Positions 1 to 8,500 of a DNA stretch of 13,609 nt are shown here, piece by piece. Position 1 is the stretch's first letter. Each line of letters starts with the position of its first letter. The notes under the pieces were generated by a model. It did no database searches, was not told the DNA's origin, and was given only the letters and a program-made list of their open reading frames with translations. The stretch is from Verrucomicrobiota bacterium (GTDB lineage Bacteria > Verrucomicrobiota > Verrucomicrobiia > Limisphaerales > UBA11358): assembly GCA_021323835.1 (NCBI GenBank), contig JAJPKI010000304.1, positions 1 to 13,609 on the forward strand, in the 5' to 3' direction. Position numbers and translations under genes: made by a program.

Positions 1-1
1 G

Positions 2-262
2 AATCAAATGCTCGCCAACGCCATCAACGACCCGAACATGCCTGCTGATGCGCGGAAAAATTTGATTGAAGATTTGAATGAGACCGGTTTTCCCGACCCG
101 AAAAATCTCACGCAATCGGACATCGCGTTGATTCAAGCACGCATTGCATTGATTGAACAACTGGCACGAGGTGCGACCGACCCTGTGAACATCCGCGCGT
201 TTCAGGAAGCTTACAAAGATTTGAACAACATGCTGAATTCACTTTTGGCGCATCAGCATTAA
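2..262 (+). CDS. C-terminal end of unrecognised protein (probably 5'-truncated by window edge)
   Basis: The reading frame is open from the left edge to a TAA at 260-262, giving about 86 visible residues. An ATG at 8 could in principle start a complete 84-residue protein, but the frame continues upstream of it and nothing marks it as a start, so I read this as the tail of a longer gene. The visible part is soluble, acidic and mostly helical in character, with no signal peptide, membrane segment or metal-binding cluster. It contains Asp/Asn/Pro-rich turns (NDPNMPADARKN, GFPDPKN) followed by helices rich in Leu, Ile, Ala and Gln. I do not recognise the family. It ends 48 bases before the response regulator on the same strand, so it may belong to the same transcript, but its link to the regulatory and efflux genes is unknown. 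Confidence 0.55.
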   Translation, partial: NQMLANAINDPNMPADARKNLIEDLNETGFPDPKNLTQSDIALIQARIALIEQLARGATDPVNIRAFQEAYKDLNNMLNSLLAHQH

Positions 263-310
263 CAGAATTTTCAGATTCGGATTTCGCCATTTTTCATTTA
301 ATCTCATCTC

Positions 311-985
311 ATGCGCGTGCTCGTTGTCGAAGACGAAAAAAAGACGGCGTCGTTTGTCCGCAAAGCGCTGCAAGCCGAAGGTTTTGCCGCCGACGTTTGC
401 CACAACGGCGACGATGCGCTCGCCGCAGCCAAAGCCACGCCGTTCGATGTTATCGTGCTCGACATCATGTTGCCCGGCCGTGACGGCCTCGGCGTGCTGA
501 AACAATTGCGCGAACGGAAAAACTCCACGCCGGTTCTACTTTTATCCGCGCGCGGCGAAGTGAATGAACGTGTGGAGGGTTTGAATGCCGGCGCGGATGA
601 TTATTTGCCCAAGCCGTTTGAATTATCGGAGCTTGTTGCGCGTGTTCGCGCACTGACGCGGCGCAACGGCGAAAACAAATCCACAATTCTGCGCGTCGCG
701 GATTTGACGTTGGACACCGTGGCGCATTATGCGCAACGCGGCGGAAAGAAAATTGAATTAACCTCGCGCGAATATCGGCTGCTCGAATTTTTGATGCGTT
801 CTGCTGGACGCCTTTGCGGGCGCATGATGATTTTGGAAAAAGTTTGGGATTACAATTTCGACCCCGGCACAAATCTCGTGGACGTTTACGTCCGCCGCCT
901 GCGCGAAAAAATTGATGCGGATTTTGAAATCAAATTGCTGCACACCGTTCGCGGCAGCGGCTACGTGTTGAAGGAGCAGCCATGA
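311..985 (+). CDS. OmpR/PhoB-family response regulator (CusR/CopR-like)
   Basis: DNA-binding response regulator of 224 residues, the usual length for the OmpR family. The N-terminal receiver domain (about 1-115) has the acidic pair E7-D8, the phospho-acceptor D51 in VLDIMLPGRDG, S79 in the Thr/Ser position, Y98 in the aromatic switch position and the invariant K101 in KPF. The C-terminal winged-helix domain (about 128-222) has the LTSREYRLLEFL helix and the recognition-helix segment VDVYVRRLREKI, followed by the typical RGSGYVL end. Its stop overlaps the start of the histidine kinase by 4 bases (ATGA), so the two are co-translated partners. The CusR/CopR subtype is inferred from the heavy-metal features of the partner kinase, the efflux operon downstream and the CusR-box-like palindrome at 2046-2067. 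The inducing signal is not shown. There is no clear Shine-Dalgarno before ATG 311. Confidence 0.95.
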   Translation: MRVLVVEDEKKTASFVRKALQAEGFAADVCHNGDDALAAAKATPFDVIVLDIMLPGRDGLGVLKQLRERKNSTPVLLLSARGEVNERVEGLNAGADDYLPKPFELSELVARVRALTRRNGENKSTILRVADLTLDTVAHYAQRGGKKIELTSREYRLLEFLMRSAGRLCGRMMILEKVWDYNFDPGTNLVDVYVRRLREKIDADFEIKLLHTVRGSGYVLKEQP

Positions 986-2052
986 CCATCCGCACACGAC
1001 TCGCGCTTTGGTATGCGGTGATTTTTTCCGCGTCGCTGCTGGCCATCGGCGCGGTGGTTTATTCCGAATTAATTGTCGAGCAACGTGCGAAAGCTACGAA
1101 ACATCACGAAGAAAATGTCGTGGATAGCGACGCGGGCGAAGATTTGACGCAAATCATTTTGCTCTACGGCGGCTCGGCAATCGTCGTCGGGTTGCTCGGC
1201 GGCTGGTGGCTTACGAGTCGTGCGCTTGCGCCGGTGACGAAATTGACGCACGCCGTTGAAAAAATCCAAGAGAGCAATCTTGCCCAAAAAATTCCACGCA
1301 CTGGCAACGGCGATGAATTGGACCGGCTCACGGAAGTTTTCAATGCCATGACTGGCCGGCTCGACGGTTCGTTCAATCGCATCCGCGAATTTACCTTGCA
1401 CGCTTCGCACGAATTGAAAACGCCGCTCACGGTTTTATGCGGCGAAACTGAAACAGCCTTGCGCGATGAAAAACTTTCTCAACCCGAACGCGAGCGATTG
1501 TTGAGCCAGCTTGATGAAGTTCAGCGGCTGACAAAAATTGTAGATGGTTTGACGTTGCTTACCAAAGCGGACGCCGGACAAGTCGCGTTAAATTTGGAAG
1601 CGGTAAAATTGGACGAACTCGTTCGCGACAATTTTGCGGACACGCAAATTCTTGCCGAGCCGCAGCAAATCAAAGTCGAATTGGCAACGTGCGATACAAT
1701 TTCCATTCGCGGCGACCGGCATCGCTTGCGACAATTGCTTTTAAATCTGGCCGACAACGCCGTCAAATACAATCAGCCGGGCGGCAAAGTGACGATGAGC
1801 TTGCGTGGCGCGGAAGATTTCGCGGAATTCAAAATTGAAAATTCCGGCGCAGGAATTTCACCGGAAAAATTGCCGCGCGTGTTCGACCGTTTTTTTCGGG
1901 GCGACTCGGCGCATGAAAATACGATTGACGGCTGCGGCCTCGGTTTGAGCATCGCGCAATGGATTGTTTCCGCGCACGGCGGAAAAATTCAAATCGAATC
2001 TGCGCCGGAAAAATTGACGATCGTAATTGTGCGATTGCCGCTGGCAAAATGA
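982..2052 (+). CDS. Sensor histidine kinase, heavy-metal (CusS/CopS-like) type
   Basis: Membrane histidine kinase of 356 residues, partner of the response regulator it overlaps. In order: first membrane segment about 7-30; a short outside loop about 31-56 containing HHEEN and an acidic stretch; second membrane segment about 57-79; HAMP about 80-133; HisKA with phospho-acceptor H143 in ASHELKTPLT; HATPase with N-box N255/N259 (NLADNAVKYN), G1-like ENSGAGI, F-box FDRFFRGD and G2 GCGLGLSIA (317-325). In the G1 box the usual Asp is Asn (N287). From what I recall, heavy-metal kinases such as CusS share this change, so I read it as a subfamily mark rather than damage. The outside loop is far shorter than that of CusS, so direct periplasmic metal sensing is uncertain. 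The stop codon lies inside the predicted operator at 2046-2067. Confidence 0.93.
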   Translation: MTIRTRLALWYAVIFSASLLAIGAVVYSELIVEQRAKATKHHEENVVDSDAGEDLTQIILLYGGSAIVVGLLGGWWLTSRALAPVTKLTHAVEKIQESNLAQKIPRTGNGDELDRLTEVFNAMTGRLDGSFNRIREFTLHASHELKTPLTVLCGETETALRDEKLSQPERERLLSQLDEVQRLTKIVDGLTLLTKADAGQVALNLEAVKLDELVRDNFADTQILAEPQQIKVELATCDTISIRGDRHRLRQLLLNLADNAVKYNQPGGKVTMSLRGAEDFAEFKIENSGAGISPEKLPRVFDRFFRGDSAHENTIDGCGLGLSIAQWIVSAHGGKIQIESAPEKLTIVIVRLPLAK

Positions 2053-2067
2053 CAAAATTGTAATTTT
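2046..2067. promoter_or_regulatory. CusR-box-like imperfect palindrome, predicted response-regulator operator
   Basis: The half-site AAAATGACAA (2046-2055), a 2-base centre AA, and the half-site TTGTAATTTT (2058-2067) form a 22-bp inverted repeat in which 9 of 10 arm positions pair. Its core is CAAAATT / AATTTTG around GT. The E. coli CusR box, as I remember it, has the half-sites AAAATGACAA and TTGTCATTTT separated by 2 bases; this site differs only by C to A at 2062. The site includes the kinase stop codon (TGA 2050-2052) and lies about 55-75 bases upstream of the propeller gene at 2123. That is a good position for activation of the propeller and efflux genes. The palindrome is seen directly; binding by the adjacent regulator is inferred. 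Confidence 0.7.
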
Positions 2068-2082
2068 GAAATCATAGCCTTC

Positions 2083-2110
2083 TTGCAAGCGTCATTTATC
2101 CTGTTACAAA
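2083..2110 (+). promoter_or_regulatory. Possible sigma-70-like promoter for the propeller and efflux genes
   Basis: TTGCAA (2083-2088) and TACAAA (2105-2110) are separated by 16 bases, with TGT before the -10 element as in an extended -10. A start of transcription near 2117 would place the centre of the 22-bp palindrome about 60 bases upstream, a usual distance for class I activation by an OmpR-family protein. It would leave a leader of only about 6 bases before ATG 2123. Both hexamers are imperfect and the consensus in this phylum is uncertain, so this is a tentative call. Confidence 0.3.
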
Positions 2111-2122
2111 TCAAATACAAAT

Positions 2123-3103
2123 ATGAAAACTAACTTTGCCATCCTCGCCGGTTTTTTGGTCGCCATCTCTTTGAACGCCCAAACCAATGCACCGACCGCG
2201 CCGCTCACGGCGGGCGAGCCGGTTCCGATGCCCGGCACGAGCGGCGGATTCGATTTCATCCGCGTGGACACCGCGAACGACCGCCTGATTTGCGGCCATG
2301 AAGGCAACAAAACGTTTGACGTTGTGGATTTGGCTGCGAAGAAATTTTTGAAAGCGGTTCCTACTGGCACATCTCAAGATGGCGCATTCAATCCGAAACG
2401 AAATGAGTATTATGTCAGCGGCAACGACCCCGGTCGCATGGTCATCGTGGACGCGAAGACGCTCGCCGTGACCGGTGAAGTGCCATTGCCCGCCGCGAGC
2501 GACATTATAGGATTCAATCCGGACACGGGGCTTGTTCACGAGTGCAACGACACCGCTGCCGAGCAATGGTTGATTGACCCGGTCGCGAAAAAAATTGTCG
2601 CAACGATTAAATTCGACGGGAAAAATCTCGAAGATATGGCATTCGATGCAAAAAAGAAATTGATGTATCAAGCCGTGAAAGGTTCGAACATCATCGGCGT
2701 CGTGGATTTGGCGAGCAACAACATCATCGCGTCGTGGCCGCTCGCACCGGACAAAGGCCCGCACGGAATTGCTTTTGTGCCGGAGTTCAACGACCTGCTC
2801 GTTGCCTGCGCAAGCAATTTGGTCATGGTGAATTGCTCCAGCGGAAAAGTTGTCGCCACTGCGCCCATCGGCGCACGCACGGATGAAATGGCTTACGACG
2901 CCGATTTGCACCGTGCGTATTGCGCGACCCGGCAGCATAAGATTTCCGTCATCCAAATTTCCGCGGACAAATTAGCTCCGCTTCCCGACGTCGCGGATGA
3001 AAATGCCGGCGACATCGCGGTGGACCCGAAAACGCACACCGTTTGGGTGGCTTACGACAAGGGCGGCCAATGTTTCGCGCAACCGTTCACGGCGAATAAA
3101 TAA
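2123..3103 (+). CDS. Secreted YncE/YVTN-type beta-propeller protein
   Basis: Predicted exported protein of 326 residues. A signal peptide covers about 1-19 (hydrophobic AILAGFLVAISLNA, with likely cleavage after LNA). The rest is a string of blade-like repeats of the YncE/YVTN kind: DFIRVDTANDRLICGHEGN, then TFDVVDLAAKKFLKAVPTG, MVIVDAKTLAVTGEVPL, WLIDPVAKKIVATIKF, IIGVVDLASNNIIASWPL, LVMVNCSSGKVVATAPIG, ending in DIAVDPKTHTVWVAY. Each has an xxVVDxxxxKVxxxxPxG core typical of about 40-residue blades. It has no enzyme motif that I can point to; such proteins usually bind ligands, partners or surfaces. It lies between the two-component system and the RND genes, directly behind the predicted operator. 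This suggests co-regulation and a periplasmic role in the same response, for example as a binding or sensing accessory, but that role is inferred. No Shine-Dalgarno is visible. Confidence 0.85.
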   Translation: MKTNFAILAGFLVAISLNAQTNAPTAPLTAGEPVPMPGTSGGFDFIRVDTANDRLICGHEGNKTFDVVDLAAKKFLKAVPTGTSQDGAFNPKRNEYYVSGNDPGRMVIVDAKTLAVTGEVPLPAASDIIGFNPDTGLVHECNDTAAEQWLIDPVAKKIVATIKFDGKNLEDMAFDAKKKLMYQAVKGSNIIGVVDLASNNIIASWPLAPDKGPHGIAFVPEFNDLLVACASNLVMVNCSSGKVVATAPIGARTDEMAYDADLHRAYCATRQHKISVIQISADKLAPLPDVADENAGDIAVDPKTHTVWVAYDKGGQCFAQPFTANK

Positions 3104-3160
3104 TTTACGCAACGGCTACAACTTGATTCATGCCATCGCTTCAATTTTAATTCGGGTCGC

Positions 3161-4519
3161 ATGAATCGTTGTCTTGTCATCGTTTTGCTCGCGCTCGTCG
3201 GGTGCGCGCGATTTCATCCGCAGCCGATTTCGGCGGAGAAAACGGCGAACGATTTTGACGCACGTTCGCTGGCAAATGAAAACCTCGTCGCCTTTCTGCA
3301 AACGAATCATTTCGACGGAAAATGGAATTTAAATTCGCTCACGCTCGTTGCGTTTTATTATTCGCCGGCGCTTGCTGAAGCGCGCACGCAATGGGCGGCA
3401 ACGGCTGCTGGGAAAATTACGGCTGCCGAACGGCCAAATCCAACTGTCGGTTTCACGCCGACACGCGATACCACGACGGCTCCGCCATGGATTTGGGATG
3501 TGAACTGGGACATTCCGATTGAAACGATGGGCAAGCGTGGCAAGCGAATCGCGCAAGCGACGAATCTGACTGAAGCCGCGAAATGGGACTTTATTTCCGT
3601 TGCGTGGCAAACGCGCAGCCATGTTCGCGCCGCACTGCTCACGCGTTATTCTGCGCAACAAAACGAATCGCTGCTCGCGCAACAGGAAAATGCGCAGAGC
3701 AACGTCGTGCGCTTGCTCGAAGGACAATCAGCGGTCGGCAGCGTTTCCAGTTTTGAAGTGACGCAAGCGCGCGTCGCTTTGGAAAGTACACAATTGGCGC
3801 GGCAGGATGCGATTGGTCAATTGAATCAAGCCCGCGTGCAATTGGCGAATGCGCTTGGTTTGCCATTGCGCGCGCTCGACGGCGTAGAAATTTCCTTCGA
3901 CGATTTTAAAAATTTTCCAAGCGATTTGACCGCACCGGAAATTCGTCGTGATGCGATTTTGAATCGCGCGGACATTCGCGGCGCGCTGGCAAATTACGCC
4001 GCGAGTCAAAATGCGTTGCAATTGGAAATCGCCAAACAATATCCGGACATTCATCTTGGCCCCGGCTACGAATTGGACCAAACGGACAACAAATGGTCGC
4101 TCGGCGTTTCGCTCGATTTGCCGATTCTGAACCACAATCAAGGCAGCGTGGCCGAAGCAAAAGCAAATCGTGCCGTCGCTGCGGCGCATTTTCTCACCGT
4201 GCAGGCCAATGCGATTTCGGAAATTGATTCCGCGCTCGCCGGTTACGACGCGGCGGTGAAAAAATCCGCTACGGCGAAAAATTTGCTGGACGATTTGCAG
4301 AAGCAATTGGATTCCGTCCGCGCGCAAAATCAATTGGGCGAGGCCGATGCGCTGACGCTGGCAAATGCCGAGGCGGAATTCACGACCGGCGCCCAAAATC
4401 AATTGGACGCGATGGTCAAGGCGCAGCAGGCGCTCGGCGATTTGGAGGACGCTGTCGAAAATCCGCTGACGCTTTCGCCGGAAAATCTCAAGGCAGCGGA
4501 AAACAAACTTTCAAAATGA
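3161..4519 (+). CDS. TolC-family outer membrane efflux lipoprotein (CusC/CzcC-like)
   Basis: Outer-membrane channel component of a tripartite RND pump, 452 residues, near the normal length. The N-terminus is a lipoprotein signal (MNRCLVIVLLALVGC) with a lipobox LVGC and the acylated Cys at position 15, as in CusC/CzcC proteins. Two internally similar halves follow, each with long alpha-helical stretches rich in Ala, Gln and Asn. The first half includes SPALAEARTQW and later SSFEVTQARVALESTQLARQ; the second includes NRADIRGALANYAASQNALQ. The strand signature IHLGPGYELDQTDNKWSLGV then SLDLPILNHNQGSVAEAKA is typical of the outer membrane efflux protein domain. It starts 57 bases after the propeller gene. 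Its stop overlaps the adaptor start by 4 bases (ATGA, 4516-4519), which marks a co-translated efflux operon. Substrate cannot be read from this subunit. Confidence 0.93.
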   Translation: MNRCLVIVLLALVGCARFHPQPISAEKTANDFDARSLANENLVAFLQTNHFDGKWNLNSLTLVAFYYSPALAEARTQWAATAAGKITAAERPNPTVGFTPTRDTTTAPPWIWDVNWDIPIETMGKRGKRIAQATNLTEAAKWDFISVAWQTRSHVRAALLTRYSAQQNESLLAQQENAQSNVVRLLEGQSAVGSVSSFEVTQARVALESTQLARQDAIGQLNQARVQLANALGLPLRALDGVEISFDDFKNFPSDLTAPEIRRDAILNRADIRGALANYAASQNALQLEIAKQYPDIHLGPGYELDQTDNKWSLGVSLDLPILNHNQGSVAEAKANRAVAAAHFLTVQANAISEIDSALAGYDAAVKKSATAKNLLDDLQKQLDSVRAQNQLGEADALTLANAEAEFTTGAQNQLDAMVKAQQALGDLEDAVENPLTLSPENLKAAENKLSK

Positions 4520-5577
4520 AAAAGAAATCACTCATCATCGGCGGCTTGCTCGTCGTCGGCATCGGAGTCGGCATTTTCGTCATTTTAAAATCTTCCGGCG
4601 CGGGCGGCGGCGATGACGAAGGCGGAGCGGCGGCAGACAATGTGCCAACCGTCGTCACTGTGCAAACCGGCGTGCTGAAACGGATGACGTTGCACAATTA
4701 CGTTAACGGCTACGGAACGGTTGAAGCCGCACCTGCTACTGAAAATGAACCGGCTGCCGGTGGCGCTTTGGCTGCGTCGGGCGCAGGCGTCGTCGCAAAA
4801 GTAAATGTCACTGCCGGGCAGCACGTGGAAAAGGGCGACGTGCTCGTGGAATTGAATTCGGCAACGGCGACGTTTGAATATGCGCAGGCGGAATTTGAGC
4901 GGCAGAAAAAATTGTTCGAGCAACAAAACGCGTCGCAAAAAAGTTTGCAGGATGCGGCCGCGCAATTGGCGTCATTGGAAATTGTCGCGCCGGTGAGCGG
5001 CACAGTCACGCGGTTGAACGCAAAAATTGGCCAGGCGATTGACACGAGCACAGTTGTCGCGGAAGTCGTTGATTTGAACCGCCTTGCTATAAGCGCGAAA
5101 ATTTCTGCTGCGGACGCGGGCGATTTGAAAGTCGGCGATGAGGTTGAAATTTCTTCGCCGTCGCCGGTGACGGCTTCGCTTTCTGTCGTCAGTCCCGGCG
5201 TTGACCCAAATGACGGGACGATTTCCGTTTGGGCGACGCTGCCAGCGGACAGCGGATTGAAGCCAGGACAATTTTTGCCGCTGAAGATTGTCACGGCCGT
5301 TCACACGAATTGTCTCGCCGCGCCGAAGGAAGGTGTCGTGACCGATGAAGATGGCAACAGCGTCATCGCGCTCGTGAAAGGCGACGAAGCGACGCAAGTG
5401 CCGGTGCAAATCGGCTTGCGCGAGGACAGTTGGGTCGAGGTGACGGCGACGAATTTGAATGAAAACGATTCCGTCGTGACCGTCGGTGCTTACGGTCTGC
5501 CGGAGAAAACGAAAATTCGTCTTGCCAATTCGCCGGAAGACAAAAATTCCGCGACCAATTCCGCTGAAGCGAAATGA
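4516..5577 (+). CDS. RND efflux periplasmic adaptor subunit (membrane fusion protein)
   Basis: Links the permease at 5574 to the outer-membrane channel at 3161. The protein has 353 residues. One N-terminal membrane anchor or uncleaved signal spans about 5-24 (SLIIGGLLVVGIGVGIFVIL), followed by a Gly/Asp/Glu-rich linker (27-43). The two halves of the lipoyl-like domain are at about 84-113 (GVVAKVNVTAGQHVEKGDVLVEL) and 155-186 (EIVAPVSGTVTRLNAKIGQAI), separated by a short helical hairpin (117-153). Beta-barrel and membrane-proximal domains follow (about 187-335), with a charged tail. The hairpin is much shorter than in AcrA-type adaptors. There is no Met- or His-rich metal-binding N-terminus as in CusB, so the sequence gives no direct evidence of metal transfer. 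It overlaps both neighbours by 4 bases, so the three subunits are made together. Confidence 0.92.
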   Translation: MKKKSLIIGGLLVVGIGVGIFVILKSSGAGGGDDEGGAAADNVPTVVTVQTGVLKRMTLHNYVNGYGTVEAAPATENEPAAGGALAASGAGVVAKVNVTAGQHVEKGDVLVELNSATATFEYAQAEFERQKKLFEQQNASQKSLQDAAAQLASLEIVAPVSGTVTRLNAKIGQAIDTSTVVAEVVDLNRLAISAKISAADAGDLKVGDEVEISSPSPVTASLSVVSPGVDPNDGTISVWATLPADSGLKPGQFLPLKIVTAVHTNCLAAPKEGVVTDEDGNSVIALVKGDEATQVPVQIGLREDSWVEVTATNLNENDSVVTVGAYGLPEKTKIRLANSPEDKNSATNSAEAK

Positions 5578-8500
5578 ACTCCGAAAAATCTTCACGTCTC
5601 GGCGGATTTGCGACGCGTCACGCGTTGTCAATCACGTTCATCGCCATCGCGCTTTGTCTCGCCGGACTTTTTTCCGCGTTGCACACGCCGTCGTCGGTTT
5701 TTCCGCAAACGGATTTTCCGCGCGTCGTCATCATCGCGAACAACGGCATCATGCCCGCCGACGAAATGATGGCGACGGTCACGCGGCCGATTGAAGAAGT
5801 GATGAAAGAAATTCCCGGCGCGGTTTCCGTGCGCACGGCGACGAAACGCGGCTCGGCGGAAATCAATGTCTTCTTCAACTGGCACGTGGACATGCAGCAG
5901 TCGGAACTTTACGTGCTTGGCCGACTCGCAGAAATCCGCGGCGAATTGCCCGCCGACACCGAAACTGAAATTGAGCGCGTGACGTTCTCGGCGTTTCCCA
6001 TCATCGGCATCAGCCTGACGAGCTCGAACCGCGACATCATGGATTTGTGGGAAACGGCCAATTACAAAATCAAGCCGGTGTTTTTGCAGATTCCCGGCGT
6101 GGCAAAGGTTGAACTCGTCGGCGGCCATGTGCCGGAATTTCATGTCATCGTTGACCCGGTGAAATTGCAGGCTGCGCATTTGTCGCTGCAGGACGTGAGC
6201 GATGCACTGGCGAAAAATAATCTCGTCGCGCCCGCCGGCCAGATGGAAGAAAATTATCATCTTTACCTGACGACGGTGGACGGTCGCGTGCATTCGCCGG
6301 AAGACATTGGAAATGTTGTCATCGTCGCGCGTGACAATCATCCAATTCAAATCAAAGACGTCGCGCGCATCGAACGCGGACCGGCGCCAGCTTACACGGT
6401 TGTCACCGCGCAAGGGCGCAACTCCGTTTTGCTGAACGTGCAAAGCCAGCCGAACGGCAGCACGCTCGACATCGCGACGGCGTTGAAAAAACAATTGGCG
6501 GAATTGCGAAAAGAATTGCCGCCGGACATGAAGCTCGCGTTTTACTACGACCAATCGCAATTCGTCAGCGATTCCGTCGGCAGCGTTTGGGACGCGATTA
6601 TTTTCGGCCTGATTTTATCCGTGTTCATTTTGTATTTCTTCCTGAAAAATTGGGGCAGCGTGTGGACGGCCATCGTGACGATTCCAATTTCCGTGCTCAT
6701 CACGTTCGTGGCGATGCAATTGACGGGAATGAGCTTCAACATGATGACACTCGGCGGCATCGCGGCGTCCATCGGACTGATTATTGACAACGCCATCATC
6801 GTGGTGGAAGCGATGTGCGTAAAAATCGCCGCCGGTCGTCCGCGGCTCGCGGGAATTCAGGAAGCCATCGGCGAAATTTTGCAACCGCTCATCGGCTCAA
6901 CGCTGACGCCGGTCGTCGTCTTTTTGCCGCTGATGTTTCTGACCGGTGTGGCGGGAGTATTTTTCCGGGCGCTGGCGTTGACGATGGTTGTGTCGCTGCT
7001 GACCTCGCTGGTCCTGGCCATCACGCTAACGCCGTCGCTGGCGGCGTGGTTCATCCGCGACCGCGAAAAAATGGAGCATAGTCACGCGCCAAAAAATTTG
7101 GACGGCGGATTCATCCTTTCACGAGTGTTGCGGATTTACGAACGCGCTGTGCGCTCGGCGTTGAACCATCGCTGGCTTACGCTGCTCGGCTGCGGACTGG
7201 TTTTTGTTTTCACGATTGCGATTTACAAAAATCTGCAGTCCGATTTCCTGCCGGAATTTGACGAAGGCGGATTTGTGATTGATTACTGGGCGCCGCCGGG
7301 CACGAGCCTGACCGAAACGTCGCGCCGACTGAACGAAGCCGAAGATATTTTGCGCGCGAATCCCGATGTGGAAAGCTATTCGCGCCGCCTCGGCACGGAA
7401 ATGGGAATGTTTGTCACCGAAGCGTATCGCGGCGATTTCGCCGTCAAATTGAAACGCGACCGCAAACATTCGACTGACGAAGTCATCGCGGATTTGCGCC
7501 ATCAATATGCGGAAAAGTTTCCGATGATGCGCTGGGAATTTCCCGGAATTCTCACCGACGTCATCGGCGATTTGCAACTGACGCCCGACCCGATTGAAAT
7601 CAAATTGTTTTCGCCGGATTTGAAATGGCTGGAGCAAACCGCGCCGCGCGTCGAGGAAGAAATCAAAAAAATTCCCGGCGTCGTGGACACATTTGACGGC
7701 CTGACCGAAACCGGCCCGTCATTCAATTTGCGCGTGCGCTCCGCCGATGCCGCGCGCTTCGGCCTGACCGCGCAAGACATTGCCGATGCCGCGAACACCG
7801 CGTTGCAGGGACAAATCGCTTCTTCGATGCTGCAAGGCGACCGCGTCATCGCCATTCGCGTCATGGCCGAACCGAACAGCGTCAACCAACTCGATAAATT
7901 ACGCGCGTTGCCGATTCGCGCGGCGAGCGGCGTGCTCGTCCGGCTTGACCAGGTTTGCGACGTAAGCGTTGAGGCGAGCGAAGTGGAACTGGTGCGCGAT
8001 GATTTGCGGCAGGACGTGATTATTTCCGGACGGCTCGAAGGCCGCGACCTCGGCAGCGCGATGCGCGACATCCAAAATAGATTGAGCCAACTCAGTTGGC
8101 TGCCGCCCGGCTCAATCGAATACGGCGGACTTTACGAGCAGCAACAAAAATCATTTCACAATCTCGTTGTCGTTTTGCTCGCCGCGATTTTGCTGGTGTT
8201 CACTGTGCTGCTGATTGAATTCCGCTCATTTTACGAACCGACGGCAATCATTTTTGGCGCAATTCTCGCGATGTTCGGAACGGTTGCGGCTTTGTGGATG
8301 ACGGGAATTACTTTGAACATCGTTTCATTTCTCGGCGCGATTATCGGCGTCGGCATTGTTGCTAAAAACGGAATTCTCATGCTCGATTTTGTGCATCAGC
8401 TCGAGAGCGGCGGCGTGGAATTAATTGAAGCGCTCGTGCGCTCTGGCCATCGCCGCTTGCGTCCGGTGCTGATGACGTCGCTCGCGGCGGCGCTCGGAAT

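Noticed and set aside
263..310. Operator or promoter before the response regulator
   Set aside because: I looked for a second copy of the 2046-2067 palindrome and for clear -35/-10 pairs in this 48-base gap and found none.
1840..1876. Degenerate ATP-binding G1 box in the kinase (Asn instead of Asp)
   Set aside because: As a sign of a dead kinase this was dropped: heavy-metal sensor kinases, as I recall, commonly carry Asn here, and the H, N, F and G2 boxes are intact.
2111..2956. Long open frame on the - strand (281 codons) inside the propeller gene
   Set aside because: It lies wholly opposite a well-supported gene with signal peptide and propeller repeats; its own product is rich in Arg, His and Asp with no recognisable domain, as expected from a codon-bias shadow.
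3104..3160. Separate promoter or terminator between the propeller and channel genes
   Set aside because: The 57-base gap has no GC stem with a T-run and no clear hexamer pair, so I treat the genes as one transcript.
5628..6560. Long open frame on the - strand (310 codons) inside the RND permease gene
   Set aside because: It is opposite an unmistakable permease and encodes an Arg/His/Asp-rich product with no domain or initiation context, so it is a shadow of the coding frame.
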